Of a DNA stretch of 64,000 nt, positions 24,538-34,104 are shown in pieces. Source of the stretch: Bradyrhizobium sp. SRS-191 (GTDB lineage Bacteria; Pseudomonadota; Alphaproteobacteria; Rhizobiales; Xanthobacteraceae). The notes below the pieces were generated by a model, which had not been told where the DNA came from, made no database searches, and was given only the letters and a program-made list of their open reading frames with translations. Where the stretch lies: positions 47,494 to 111,493 of the forward strand of contig NZ_JANBVS010000023.1 in the NCBI RefSeq assembly GCF_024586915.1, in the 5' to 3' direction. Position 1 is the first letter of the stretch, and the number at the start of each line of letters is the position of its first letter. Position numbers and translations under genes: made by a program.

Positions 24538-26200
24538 CGAGGCTCGGCAGATCGAGCCCGTTGGCCTCGGCGCAGGCGATGGCGTCCTCGTAGCCGGCAT
24601 CGGCATGGCGCATCACGCCGGTCGCCGGATCATTCCACAGCACGCGCTCCAGCCGCCGCGCCGCGTCATCCGTGCCGTCGGCGACGATGACCATGCCGGC
24701 ATGCTGCGAATAGCCGATGCCGACGCCGCCGCCATGATGCAGCGAGACCCAGGTCGCGCCGCTGGCGCAATTGAGCAGCGCGTTCAGCAACGGCCAGTCC
24801 GACACCGCATCCGAGCCGTCCTTCATCGCCTCGGTCTCGCGGTTCGGGCTCGCGACCGAGCCGGAATCGAGATGATCGCGGCCGATCACGATCGGCGCCT
24901 TCAATTCGCCGCGCGCCACCATCTCGTTGAAGGCAAGGCCAAGGCGATGGCGGTCGCCGAGCCCGACCCAGCAGATCCGCGCCGGCAGCCCCTGGAACTT
25001 GATCCGCTGCCGGGCCATGTCGAGCCAGTTGTGGAGATGCTTGTTATCCGGCAGCAGTTCCTTCACCTTGGCATCGGTCTTGTAGATGTCCTCGGGATCG
25101 CCCGACAGCGCCGCCCAGCGGAACGGACCGATGCCGCGGCAGAACAGCGGGCGAATATACGCCGGCACGAAGCCGGGGAAATCGAACGCATCGGCGAGGC
25201 CCATGTCCTTCGCCATCTGGCGGATGTTGTTGCCGTAGTCGAGCGTCGGAATGCCCATGGCATGGAAGTCCAGCATCGCCTGGACGTGCCCGACCATCGA
25301 CGTCTTCGACGCCTGCTCCACCGCCTTGGGATCGGTGGCCCGCTTCGTCTCCCATTCGGCCAGCGTCCAGCCCTTCGGCAGATAGCCGTTGATCGGATCA
25401 TGCGCGCTGGTCTGGTCGGTGACGATGTCGGGACGGACGCCGCGACGCACCAGCTCAGGAAAGATCTCCGCGGCGTTGCCGAGCAGGCCGACCGACACCG
25501 CCTTCTTCGTGGTCGCCGCTTCGGCCATCAACGCCAGCGCCTCGTCCAGCGTGGCCGCTTGGCGATCGAGATAACCGGTGCGCAGCCGCATCTCGATGCG
25601 GCTGGGCTGGCATTCGACCGCGAGCATCGAGGCGCCGGCCATCGTGGCCGCCAGCGGCTGCGCGCCGCCCATGCCGCCGAGGCCGGCGGTCAGAATCCAC
25701 TTGCCTGAGAGATCGCCATGATAGTGGCGGCGGCCGACCTCCACGAACGTCTCATAGGTGCCCTGCACGATGCCCTGGCTGCCGATGTAGATCCAGGAGC
25801 CGGCCGTCATCTGGCCGTACATCATCAGGCCCATTTTATCGAGCGCGTTGAAGTGATCGAGCGTCGCCCAATGCGGCACGATGTTGGAGTTGGCGATCAG
25901 CACGCGCGGCGCATCGGGGTGGGTGCGGAAAATTCCGACCGGCTTGCCGGACTGCACCACCAATGTCTGATCCGCCTCGAGCTTGCGCAACGACGCGACG
26001 ATGCGGTCAAAGCTGTCCCAGTCGCGGGCGGCGCGGCCGATGCCGCCATAGACGATCAGCTCGCTCGGCTTCTCGGCGACATCCGGATCGAGATTGTTCA
26101 TCAGCATGCGCAACGGCGCTTCGGTGAGCCAGCTCTTGGCGCTGATGTCGCTGCCATGCGGCGCGCGGATCACCCTGTCATTGTCGAGGCGTCGGTTCAT
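24530..26200 (-). CDS. hutU: Urocanate hydratase
   Basis: 556 residues, full length for the family. Features: YGGIGRAARDW, the NAD-binding GLGGMGGAQPLA, and VSLHHGGGVGIGYSQHAG. Second step of histidine breakdown, urocanate to imidazolonepropionate, cytosolic. Follows hutH by 9 bp in the leftward hutI-hutH-hutU unit. Confidence 0.97.
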   Translation of the reverse strand: MNRRLDNDRVIRAPHGSDISAKSWLTEAPLRMLMNNLDPDVAEKPSELIVYGGIGRAARDWDSFDRIVASLRKLEADQTLVVQSGKPVGIFRTHPDAPRVLIANSNIVPHWATLDHFNALDKMGLMMYGQMTAGSWIYIGSQGIVQGTYETFVEVGRRHYHGDLSGKWILTAGLGGMGGAQPLAATMAGASMLAVECQPSRIEMRLRTGYLDRQAATLDEALALMAEAATTKKAVSVGLLGNAAEIFPELVRRGVRPDIVTDQTSAHDPINGYLPKGWTLAEWETKRATDPKAVEQASKTSMVGHVQAMLDFHAMGIPTLDYGNNIRQMAKDMGLADAFDFPGFVPAYIRPLFCRGIGPFRWAALSGDPEDIYKTDAKVKELLPDNKHLHNWLDMARQRIKFQGLPARICWVGLGDRHRLGLAFNEMVARGELKAPIVIGRDHLDSGSVASPNRETEAMKDGSDAVSDWPLLNALLNCASGATWVSLHHGGGVGIGYSQHAGMVIVADGTDDAARRLERVLWNDPATGVMRHADAGYEDAIACAEANGLDLPSLAR

Positions 26201-26209
26201 GGGTCCCTC

Positions 26210-27757
26210 TCATCCAAGCCTGGGAAACGGATCGCGTCCGAGCAAATCGGCAGCTGCGCGGGCCAGAGCGCCGGCCGCGACGAGCGCTGCGGCCTTCGCC
26301 AGATCGTCCGCCATGTAGCGGTCATTCTCCAGCGCCGGCACGTGCACGCGCAGCGCACCGATCACCGCCGAGAGCGCGGCGCTGGTGCCATGCGGCACGC
26401 GCAGCTCGATGCCTTGCGCTGCGACCAGCAGCTCGATGCCGACGATATGAGCAAGATTGTCGGCCATGTCATGCAGCCGCCGCGCGGCATGCGCGGCCAT
26501 CGACACGTGATCTTCCTGGTTGGCGCTGGTCGGCGTGGAGTCGATGGAGCACGGCAGCGCGCGCTGCTTGTTCTCGGCGAACAGCGCCGCCGCGGTCACC
26601 TCGGCGATCATGAAGCCGGAGTTCAAGCCGGGCTCCGGCGTGAGGAACGGCGGCAGGCCGAAGTTCAGCGCGGGATCGACCAGCGTCGCAATCCGCCGCT
26701 CGCTGATCGCACCAAGCTCGGACAGCGCGAGCGCGATCTGGTCGGCGGCGAAGGCCACGGGCTCGGCGTGGAAATTTCCGCCCGAAATGATTTCGCCGGT
26801 CTCGACCAGCACCAGCGGATTGTCGGTGACCGCATTGGCCTCCGTGACGAGCGTGCGCGCCGCCTCGGTCAGCAGATCGAGCGCGGCGCCGGCGACCTGC
26901 GGCTGGCAGCGCAGGCAATACGGATCCTGCACGCGCTCGTCGCCCTCGAGATGCGACAGCCGGATGGCGCTGCCGTCGAGCAGCTCGGTGAGCACGCGGC
27001 CAGCCTCGATCTGGCCGGGATGACCGCGGAGCGCCTGGATTTCGGGGCGGAACGGCGCCGTCGAAGCCATGGCCGCATCGACCGAGAGCGCCCCGGTGAC
27101 CAGCGCGGCGTTGAGCAGGTCATGCGCGCGGAACAGGCCGGCGAGCGCATAGGCCGTCGAGAACTGCGTGCCGTTGATCAGCGCCAGCCCTTCCTTCGGC
27201 CCGAGCGTGACCGGCGCAAGCCCTGCGCGCTCCAGCGCCTCGCGACCGGAGATCAGGCGGCCGTCGACGAACGCTTGCCCCTCGCCGATCATCACCGCCG
27301 CCATATGCGCGAGCGGCGCGAGATCGCCGGAGGCGCCCACCGACCCCTGCTGAGGCACGAACGGCAGCACGCCATGCGCAAGCATCGCCTGCAACTGCTC
27401 GATGATCTCACGCTGCACGCCGGAGGCGCCGCGGCCGAGCGAGATGATCTTCAGCGCAATCATCAGCCGGACGACCGGCTCCGGCGTCGCCGGGCCGACG
27501 CCGCAGCAATGCGACAAGATCAAGTTGCGCTGGAGCTGTGCGGTCTGATCCGGCGGAATGCGTTTGGAGGCGAGCTTGCCGAAGCCGGTGTTGATGCCAT
27601 AGACCGGCTCGGCGCCCTGCGCAGCCTTGGCGACGATCGCTGCCGCAGCTTCGACCCGCGGCCAATAAGCGGGAGCCAGCGCGAGTGGCGCGCCCGCGCA
27701 GACGTGCAAGAGATCATCGAGGCTGACGCGGCCCGGCGCTGCAACGATCGTGCTCAT
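26210..27757 (-). CDS. hutH: Histidine ammonia-lyase
   Basis: 515 residues. The Ala-Ser-Gly at 142-144 in GSVGASGDLAPLAHM forms the MIO electrophile; YGINTGFGKLA is also typical. Deaminates histidine to urocanate. ATG overlaps the hutI stop (ATGA) and has GGAGAGG 5 bases upstream, so the longer upstream frame is discarded. Confidence 0.98.
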   Translation of the reverse strand: MSTIVAAPGRVSLDDLLHVCAGAPLALAPAYWPRVEAAAAIVAKAAQGAEPVYGINTGFGKLASKRIPPDQTAQLQRNLILSHCCGVGPATPEPVVRLMIALKIISLGRGASGVQREIIEQLQAMLAHGVLPFVPQQGSVGASGDLAPLAHMAAVMIGEGQAFVDGRLISGREALERAGLAPVTLGPKEGLALINGTQFSTAYALAGLFRAHDLLNAALVTGALSVDAAMASTAPFRPEIQALRGHPGQIEAGRVLTELLDGSAIRLSHLEGDERVQDPYCLRCQPQVAGAALDLLTEAARTLVTEANAVTDNPLVLVETGEIISGGNFHAEPVAFAADQIALALSELGAISERRIATLVDPALNFGLPPFLTPEPGLNSGFMIAEVTAAALFAENKQRALPCSIDSTPTSANQEDHVSMAAHAARRLHDMADNLAHIVGIELLVAAQGIELRVPHGTSAALSAVIGALRVHVPALENDRYMADDLAKAAALVAAGALARAAADLLGRDPFPRLG

Positions 27758-28968
27758 TGGCCTCTCCACACACGCCGATGCAGCGGATTGAAGCCGATGC
27801 GATAGACCAGTTCCGCCGGGCGGCCGATGTCCCAGATCGCGAGATCGCACCATTTGCCGGCGTTCAGCGTGCCGGTCTCCCCCAATACGCCCAAGGCACG
27901 GGCGCCTTCGCGCGTGGCGCCGGCGATACATTCATCCACCGTGATACGGAACAGCGTCGCGGCCATGTTCATGGTCAGCAGCAGCGAGGTCAGCGGTGAC
28001 GAGCCGGGATTGCAGTCGGTCGCAAGCGCGAGCTTCACGCCATGCTTGCGAAACAACTCGACCGGCGGCTTCTGCGTCTCGCGGATGAAGTAGAAGGCGC
28101 CGGGCAGCAGGACGGCGACGGTGCCGGCCTTCGCCATCGCTGCGGCGCCGGCGTCGTCGGTGTGCTCGAGATGATCGGCCGACAGCGCGCCGAACCCGGC
28201 CGCAAGCGCCGCGCCGCCGAGGTTCGAAAGCTGATCGGCATGCAGCTTGACCCGAAGGCCGAGCGCGGTGGCCGCAGCAAATACGCGCGAGGTCTGCTCC
28301 GCGGAGAAGGCGATGTTCTCCATGAAAGCGTCGACCGCATCGGCAAGCTCCGACTTGGCAACCGCCGGCAGCATCTCGTTGCAGACGAGATCGATGTAGC
28401 GGTCCTTGTCATCATCGGCCTCGACCGGCAGCGCGTGGGCACCGAGAAAGCTGGTGCGCACGCTGATCGGCCGCTTGCTGCCGAGCGCACGGGCTGCGGA
28501 CAATTGTCGCAGCTCCGTCGCGGTCTCCAGCCCATAGCCCGACTTGATCTCGATCGTGGTGACGCCTTCGGCGAGCAACGCATCGAGCCGCGGCAGCGCG
28601 CTGGCGATCAGCACGCCCTCGCTTGCCGCGCGCGTTGCGGCTACGGTCGACACGATGCCGCCGCCGGCGCGCGCGATTTCCTCATAGCTCGCGCCGGCCA
28701 GGCGCAGTTCGAATTCGTGGGCACGGTCGCCGCCATAGACCAGATGGGTGTGGCAGTCGACGAGGCCCGGCGTGATCCAGCGCCCCTCGCAATCGATGCG
28801 TTCGGGCGCGTCGGCATCCGTTGGAAACTCGGATTGCGGACCGGCGAAGGCGATGCGCCCGTCGCGGGCGGCGATCACGCCCTGCTCGATGACGCCGAGA
28901 CCTGGTTGTCCCTCGCGCAAGGTCGCGAGCCGCGCATTGCGCCAGATCCGGTCGAAACGCTCGGCCAT
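27754..28968 (-). CDS. hutI: Imidazolonepropionase
   Basis: 404 residues, amidohydrolase with metal-binding DCHTHLVYGGDRAHEF and later LHADQLSNLGG and ATDCNPGSSP. Opens the imidazolone ring to formimino-glutamate. Start chosen at MAERFDRIWR with GGGGGAGG upstream. First gene of the leftward hut unit, facing a HutC-like operator. Confidence 0.97.
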   Translation of the reverse strand: MAERFDRIWRNARLATLREGQPGLGVIEQGVIAARDGRIAFAGPQSEFPTDADAPERIDCEGRWITPGLVDCHTHLVYGGDRAHEFELRLAGASYEEIARAGGGIVSTVAATRAASEGVLIASALPRLDALLAEGVTTIEIKSGYGLETATELRQLSAARALGSKRPISVRTSFLGAHALPVEADDDKDRYIDLVCNEMLPAVAKSELADAVDAFMENIAFSAEQTSRVFAAATALGLRVKLHADQLSNLGGAALAAGFGALSADHLEHTDDAGAAAMAKAGTVAVLLPGAFYFIRETQKPPVELFRKHGVKLALATDCNPGSSPLTSLLLTMNMAATLFRITVDECIAGATREGARALGVLGETGTLNAGKWCDLAIWDIGRPAELVYRIGFNPLHRRVWRGQ

Positions 28969-29003
28969 GTGGCCTCCCCCCTTCACGAAAGCTTGACGGG
29001 CGA

Positions 29004-29017
29004 TATGTCTATACATA
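29004..29017. promoter_or_regulatory. HutC-type operator between hutI and hutF
   Basis: TATGTCTATACATA, a near-perfect 14-bp palindrome resembling HutC operators (ATGTATAGACAT type). It sits 36 bp from the hutI start and 40 bp from the hutF start, where one repressor could control both arms; hutC is the second gene of the right arm. Confidence 0.72.
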
Positions 29018-29056
29018 AACTCAGCTCTGCCGTCCTGTCCAGCGGGTCTCTCGATC

Positions 29057-30415
29057 ATGGCGTCACTGCACTTCGCATCCGCGCTTCTGCCCCATGGCTG
29101 GGCTGAGGACGTGCAGGTCGTCATCGGCAACGGCGTGATCACACAGGTCTCCGCGGGCGTGCCGCCGACCTTCGACGACGAGCAGCACGAGGTCGCGATC
29201 CCCGGCATCGCCAGCCTGCACAGCCACGCGTTCCAGCGCGGCATGGCCGGGCTGGCCGAGATCAGCGGTCCCTCGACTGATACGTTCTGGACGTGGCGCG
29301 AGACGATGTACCGCTTCGCGCTGTCGATGCGCCCGGAGGATGTCGAGGCGGTCGCCACCTTGCTCTATGTCGAGATGCTCGAGCGCGGCTTCACGCGGGT
29401 TGGCGAATTCCATTATCTGCACCACGATCGCGACGGCACGCCCTACGCTGATATCGCCGAGATGGCCGGCCGGATCGCCGCGTCGGCCCAGACCTCCGGC
29501 ATCGGCCTGACCCTGCTGCCGAGCTTCTACGCGCATGGCGGCTTCGGCGGCGCCGCGCCGCATGACGGCCAGCGGCGCTTCATCTGCGACGTCGATCAGT
29601 TCGCCAAGCTGCTGACGGCGTCCCGCAAGGCAATCAGCTCGCTTCCCGGCGCCAATCTCGGCATCGCGCCGCACAGCCTGCGCGCCGTCGCGCCGGATGA
29701 GCTGACGGCGCTGCTGCCGCTCGCCGACGGCGGCCCGGTCCACATCCACGCCGCCGAACAGGTGAAAGAGGTCGAGGACTGCCTCGCCTGGTCGAGTCGG
29801 CGTCCGGTGCAATGGCTGCTCGATCATCATGCCGTCGATGCGCGCTGGTGCCTGATCCATGCGACGCACATGACATCGGACGAGACGGCCGCGCTCGCGC
29901 GAAGCGGCGCGACCGCCGGCCTCTGCCCGGTCACCGAGGCGAGCCTCGGCGACGGCATCTTCCCGGCGCGCGACTATCTGCGCGCGGGCGGGCGCATCGG
30001 CATCGGCACCGACTCCAACGTGCTGGTCGGCGTCAGCGACGAGCTGCGCCAGCTCGAATACGGCCAGCGGCTGACGCATCGCGAGCGCAACGTGCTGACA
30101 TCGGGTCCGGATGCGTCAACCGGCCGCACGCTGTTCGACGCAGCTCTCGCCGGCGGCACGCAGGCGCTGGCGCAATCCCACGCCGGGCTGCAGGTCGGCG
30201 GCCGCGCCGATATCGTCACGCTCGATCTGTCGCATCCCTCGCTCGCGGGGCGGACGCAGGATGCGCTGCTCGACGGCTGGATCTTCGCGACGTCGCACGA
30301 GGCGATCGACTGCGTCTGGTCAGGCGGCGCCAAGGTGGTCCAGGGCGGCCATCATCGGTCGCGCGAGGCGGCGCGGCGCGGCTTCAACACAGCCGTGCGG
30401 AGGCTGCTCGCATGA
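29057..30415 (+). CDS. hutF: Formimidoylglutamate deiminase
   Basis: 452 residues, amidohydrolase with IASLHSHAFQRGMAG, IHAAEQVKEVEDC and GIGTDSNVL. Converts formimino-glutamate to formyl-glutamate, the five-step route of pseudomonads and rhizobia. No hutG is seen in the window, so the final step must be encoded elsewhere. Divergent from hutI and coupled to hutC by ATGA. Confidence 0.96.
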   Translation: MASLHFASALLPHGWAEDVQVVIGNGVITQVSAGVPPTFDDEQHEVAIPGIASLHSHAFQRGMAGLAEISGPSTDTFWTWRETMYRFALSMRPEDVEAVATLLYVEMLERGFTRVGEFHYLHHDRDGTPYADIAEMAGRIAASAQTSGIGLTLLPSFYAHGGFGGAAPHDGQRRFICDVDQFAKLLTASRKAISSLPGANLGIAPHSLRAVAPDELTALLPLADGGPVHIHAAEQVKEVEDCLAWSSRRPVQWLLDHHAVDARWCLIHATHMTSDETAALARSGATAGLCPVTEASLGDGIFPARDYLRAGGRIGIGTDSNVLVGVSDELRQLEYGQRLTHRERNVLTSGPDASTGRTLFDAALAGGTQALAQSHAGLQVGGRADIVTLDLSHPSLAGRTQDALLDGWIFATSHEAIDCVWSGGAKVVQGGHHRSREAARRGFNTAVRRLLA

Positions 30416-31149
30416 GCCTCGCCGAGGATCGGACGAAGCCGGGCGCCGGCACGCTCTACAAGACGATCCGGCAGGACATCGAGCGCCGCATCCTCACCGG
30501 CGAATGGCCGCCGGGTCATCGCATCCCGTTCGAGCACGAGATCATGGAGCATTATGGCTGCTCGCGCATGACCGTGAACAAGGCGCTGTCGGAACTCGCG
30601 CAGGCCGACCTGATCGAGCGCCGCCGCCGCGCCGGCAGCTTCGTGCGTCGGCCGCAATTCCTGTCGGCGGTGCTGAAGATCCCCGACATCCGCGCCGAGA
30701 TCGGCGCGCTCGGCCGCGCTTACGGCTATGAGCTGATCTCATCGGTGCGACGCGCCGCGAATGCGTCGGATCGCGAGCGCCTCGGTGTGAAGAAGCCGTG
30801 CAAGGTGATCGCGATCCGCTGCCGCCACAGCGCAGATAACGTGCCGTTCGCGATCGAAGACCGCCTGATCGACCTCGACGCTGTGCCCGACGCAGCGAAG
30901 GCGAACTTCAAGATCGACCCGCCCGGCTCATGGCTGCTGCATCACGTGCCGTGGACCGAGGCTGAGCATGCGATCAGCGCCATCGTCGCCGACGACGCGA
31001 TTGCCGACGGTCTCCACATCGCCGTCGGCGCACCGTGCCTCGTGATCGAGCGACATACCTGGCGCCAGGGCCAACCGCTCACGGCCGTCCGGCTGGTCTA
31101 TCCCGGCGAGCAGCACCGCCTCGTGGCGCGGTTCAGGGGCAGCGAATGA
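30412..31149 (+). CDS. hutC: HutC histidine-utilisation repressor (GntR family)
   Basis: 245 residues. N-terminal GntR winged helix (EHEIMEHYGCSRMTVNKALS with EAxYxxSRMTV-like recognition region), C-terminal UTRA ligand domain ending VYPGEQHRLVARF. HutC senses urocanate and represses hut genes. ATG overlaps the hutF stop; earlier in-frame sequence lies inside hutF. Confidence 0.95.
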   Translation: MSLAEDRTKPGAGTLYKTIRQDIERRILTGEWPPGHRIPFEHEIMEHYGCSRMTVNKALSELAQADLIERRRRAGSFVRRPQFLSAVLKIPDIRAEIGALGRAYGYELISSVRRAANASDRERLGVKKPCKVIAIRCRHSADNVPFAIEDRLIDLDAVPDAAKANFKIDPPGSWLLHHVPWTEAEHAISAIVADDAIADGLHIAVGAPCLVIERHTWRQGQPLTAVRLVYPGEQHRLVARFRGSE

Positions 31150-31276
31150 CAGCTGCGCCAAAACTGAGCACGAGATTTGCACGAGCGGCGACGAACATGG
31201 CGCCGAACACGCTGAAACAAATGCGCTCCCTGCAACCCATTCCGACAACTTCTTTCAACAGCAAAGGATGATGACG

Positions 31277-32221
31277 ATGCGCAAATTCGGACTTCTTACC
31301 CTGACGGCTGCGCTGCTGGCCTCCACCGCGGCCTTTGCCGACGACGTCAAGGTCGGCATCGGCATCTCCGGCTGGACCGGTTTTGCGCCGCTGACGCTCG
31401 CGAAGGAGGCCGGCATCTTCAAGAAGAACGGCCTCGACGTCACCATCAAGAAGATCCCGCAGAAGGACCGTCACCTCGCGATCGCCGCCGGCGACGTGCA
31501 GTGCGCGGCGACCACGGTCGAGACCTGGATCTCCTGGAACGCCAACGGTGTCGCCACCAAGCAGATCTTCCAGCTCGACAAGAGCTACGGCGCCGACGGC
31601 ATGGTCGTGCGCAACGACATCGCGGCGATCAAGGACCTGAAGGGCAAGACGGTCGCAGCATCTGCGCCGGGCACCTCGCCCTATTTCGGTCTGGCGTGGA
31701 TGCTGAAGAAGAACGGACTGACGGTGAAGGACGTCACCGTCGTCAACATGGAGCCGGGCCCCGCGGCGCAGGCTTTCGTGGCCGGCCAGAACGATGCGGC
31801 GATGACCTATGAGCCGTATCTCTCGACGGTGCGCGCCGCCCCCGACAAGGGCAAGATCATCGCCACCACGCTCGACTATCCGATGGTGATGGACACGTTC
31901 GGCTGCACGCCGAAATTCCTCACCGAGAACCCGAAGGCCGCCAAGGCGCTCGCCGACAGCTACTACGAGGCGCTCGACATGATCGCCAAGGACCAGGCCA
32001 AGGCCTATGAGATCATGGGCGCGGACGTCAAGCAGAGCGGCGAGCAGTTCGGCAACTCGGCCAAATATCTGCGCTGGCAGGACAAGGCCGCGAGCCAGAA
32101 GTTCTTCGAAACGGAGTTCAAGACCTTCAACAAGGACGCGGCCGAGCTGCTGCTCGAAGTCGGCATCATCAAGCAGATCCCGAATGTCGAGGATCTGTAT
32201 GACGCGAGCTTCATCAAGTAG
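31277..32221 (+). CDS. NitT/TauT-type ABC transporter, periplasmic binding protein
   Basis: 314 residues with signal peptide MRKFGLLTLTAALLASTAAFA. SBP of the NMT1/SsuA type (ISGWTGFAPLTLAKEAGIF, GTSPYFGLAWMLKK). ATG at 31277 has AAGGA 8 bases upstream; two nearer ATGs at 31268 and 31271 fall in the ribosome site. Lies 127 bp after hutC, followed by its permease and ATPase after a MITE-like repeat. Ligand unknown; histidine or urocanate uptake is a contextual guess. Confidence 0.88.
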   Translation: MRKFGLLTLTAALLASTAAFADDVKVGIGISGWTGFAPLTLAKEAGIFKKNGLDVTIKKIPQKDRHLAIAAGDVQCAATTVETWISWNANGVATKQIFQLDKSYGADGMVVRNDIAAIKDLKGKTVAASAPGTSPYFGLAWMLKKNGLTVKDVTVVNMEPGPAAQAFVAGQNDAAMTYEPYLSTVRAAPDKGKIIATTLDYPMVMDTFGCTPKFLTENPKAAKALADSYYEALDMIAKDQAKAYEIMGADVKQSGEQFGNSAKYLRWQDKAASQKFFETEFKTFNKDAAELLLEVGIIKQIPNVEDLYDASFIK

Positions 32222-32240
32222 CCGCTGAAGCCTGCTCAGC

Positions 32241-32392
32241 CGTCATTGCGAGCGCAGCGACGTGTCCGCCGAAGCTCGAAGAGCGAAGGCGGAAGCAATC
32301 CAGGAGCCCAGGGTGCCACTCTGGATTGCTTCGTCGCTGAGCCTGTCATCGGGCCGCGCTTCGCGCGGACCCGTTGGCTCCTCGCAATGACG
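32241..32392. repeat. MITE-like repeat with CGTCATTGCGAG ends
   Basis: 152 bp bounded by CGTCATTGCGAG (32241-32252) and its exact complement (32381-32392). Inside, GCAATCCAG and CTGGATTGC form a nested inverted repeat and CCGCGC-TTC-GCGCGG a hairpin. No gene. It splits the ABC operon between the binding protein and the permease. I recall such ends as abundant in Bradyrhizobium genomes; unchecked. Confidence 0.75.
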
Positions 32393-32478
32393 GTGTTGAT
32401 GCATCAAGCCCAAAACTGCGTCTGTCTTATTTAGAGCTTCCTCGAACGCCCCCGCACCAGCCCACGAAAGCCTTCTCC

Positions 32479-33255
32479 GTGATCCGTCCTCTCGATCCCG
32501 TCAGCGCCAGATCAAGAACCGCTCTCGGCCTCGCCTTCTTTGTGCTTTTCGTCGCGGCATGGTCGCTGGCGACGTTCGGCGGCTATGTCTCGAAGACGTT
32601 CCTTGCCGATCCGCTGACCATGCTGCGCGAGGGCTGGGATCTGCTCGTCAAATTCGGCTTCCTCTATGATATCGGCATGACCGTCTGGCGCGTGGTCGGC
32701 GGCTTCGTGCTCGCGGCTGCCGTCGCCGTGCCGCTCGGCCTGCTGATGGGTGCCTACAAGCCGGTCGAGGCCTTCCTCGAACCGTTCGTCTCGTTCGCAC
32801 GCTATCTGCCCGCCTCCGCCTTCATCCCCTTGCTGATCCTGTGGGCCGGCATCGGCGAGTTGCAGAAGCTCTTGATCATCTTCATCGGCTCGGTGTTCCA
32901 GATCATCCTGATGATCACGGTCACCGTCGGCAACACGCGGCGCGACCTGGTCGAAGCCGCTTACACGCTCGGCGCCGGCGACCGCGGCATAATCGCCCGG
33001 GTGCTGCTGCCTTCGGCTGCGCCCGATATCGCCGAGGTCCTGCGTCTCGTGCTCGGCTGGGCCTGGACCTATGTCATCGTCGCCGAGCTGATCGGCTCCT
33101 CCTCCGGCATCGGCCACATGATCACCGACAGCCAGGCGCTGCTCAACACCGGGCAGATCATCTTCGGCATCATCATCATTGGCCTGATCGGGCTGATCTC
33201 GGATTTCCTGTTCAAGGCGTTCAACGCCTGGCTGTTCCCGTGGAAGCTCGCATGA
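32479..33255 (+). CDS. NitT/TauT-type ABC transporter permease
   Basis: 258 residues from GTG (VIRPLDPVSARS); the frame is open further upstream into the repeat, which I exclude. About six membrane spans and the binding-protein-dependent permease loop EAAYTLGAGDRGIIARVLLPSAAPDI (EAA motif). Works with the flanking SBP and ATPase. Stop overlaps the ATPase ATG. Confidence 0.88.
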   Translation: MIRPLDPVSARSRTALGLAFFVLFVAAWSLATFGGYVSKTFLADPLTMLREGWDLLVKFGFLYDIGMTVWRVVGGFVLAAAVAVPLGLLMGAYKPVEAFLEPFVSFARYLPASAFIPLLILWAGIGELQKLLIIFIGSVFQIILMITVTVGNTRRDLVEAAYTLGAGDRGIIARVLLPSAAPDIAEVLRLVLGWAWTYVIVAELIGSSSGIGHMITDSQALLNTGQIIFGIIIIGLIGLISDFLFKAFNAWLFPWKLA

Positions 33256-34037
33256 CCACGCTCGTCATCGATCAGGTCACCCGCACCTTCCCGGCGCGCC
33301 AGGGCCACGCGCCGACGCGCGCGCTGGAGCCGGTCGAACTCACCATCGGCAACAACGACTTCGTCACCATCCTCGGCCCCTCCGGCTGCGGCAAGTCGAC
33401 CCTGCTGCGCATCGTCGCCGGGCTCGATCATCCGACCAGCGGCAAGGTGCTGCTCGACGGCCGCGAGGTCGAAGGCCCCGGCGCCGATCGCGGCATGGTG
33501 TTCCAGTCCTACACGCTGTTTCCCTGGCTCACCGTGCGCGAGAACATCGCCTTCGGCCTGCGCGAGCGCGGGGTGCCCGAGGACAAGCGCAATGCGGTGG
33601 CCGACCGCTTCATCCAGCAGATCGGCCTGAAGGGGTTCGAGAACCACTGGCCCAAGCAGCTCTCGGGCGGCATGCAGCAGCGCTGCGCCATCGCCCGCGC
33701 CCTTGCCAATGATCCAAAAATCCTGCTGCTCGACGAGCCGTTCGGCGCGCTCGACAACCAGACCCGCGTGCTGATGCAGGAGATGCTGCTCGGCATCTGG
33801 GAGCGCGACCAGAAGACGGTGCTGTTCGTGACCCATGACATCGAGGAGGCGATCTTCCTCGGCAGCCGCGTGCTGGTGATGAGCGCCCGCCCCGGCCGCA
33901 TCAAGGCGGATATCAAGATCGACCTGCCGCATCCGCGGTCGTACAAGATCAAGACCTCGCCGGAGTTCGTCGCGCTGAAGGAGCGGCTGGTGGAGGAGAT
34001 CCGCGCGGAGGCGTTGAAGGTGGCGGCGGAGGCGTGA
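33252..34037 (+). CDS. NitT/TauT-type ABC transporter ATP-binding protein
   Basis: 261 residues. Walker A GPSGCGKSTLL near residue 40, signature LSGGMQQRCAIARAL, Walker B ILLLDEPFGALD. Import ATPase of the preceding permease, coupled by ATGA. Final gene of the hut-linked rightward run. Confidence 0.94.
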   Translation: MTTLVIDQVTRTFPARQGHAPTRALEPVELTIGNNDFVTILGPSGCGKSTLLRIVAGLDHPTSGKVLLDGREVEGPGADRGMVFQSYTLFPWLTVRENIAFGLRERGVPEDKRNAVADRFIQQIGLKGFENHWPKQLSGGMQQRCAIARALANDPKILLLDEPFGALDNQTRVLMQEMLLGIWERDQKTVLFVTHDIEEAIFLGSRVLVMSARPGRIKADIKIDLPHPRSYKIKTSPEFVALKERLVEEIRAEALKVAAEA

Positions 34038-34104
34038 GAGGCGCGTCTCAGCCGAAGTCAGTGCGGGGATGAGACCCTCTCGCAGCGAAGTTCGCGGAGA
34101 CATA

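Noticed and set aside
25718..27805. 695-codon open frame opposite hutU and hutH
   Set aside because: Composition is an artefact of the antisense strand; hutU and hutH are certain.
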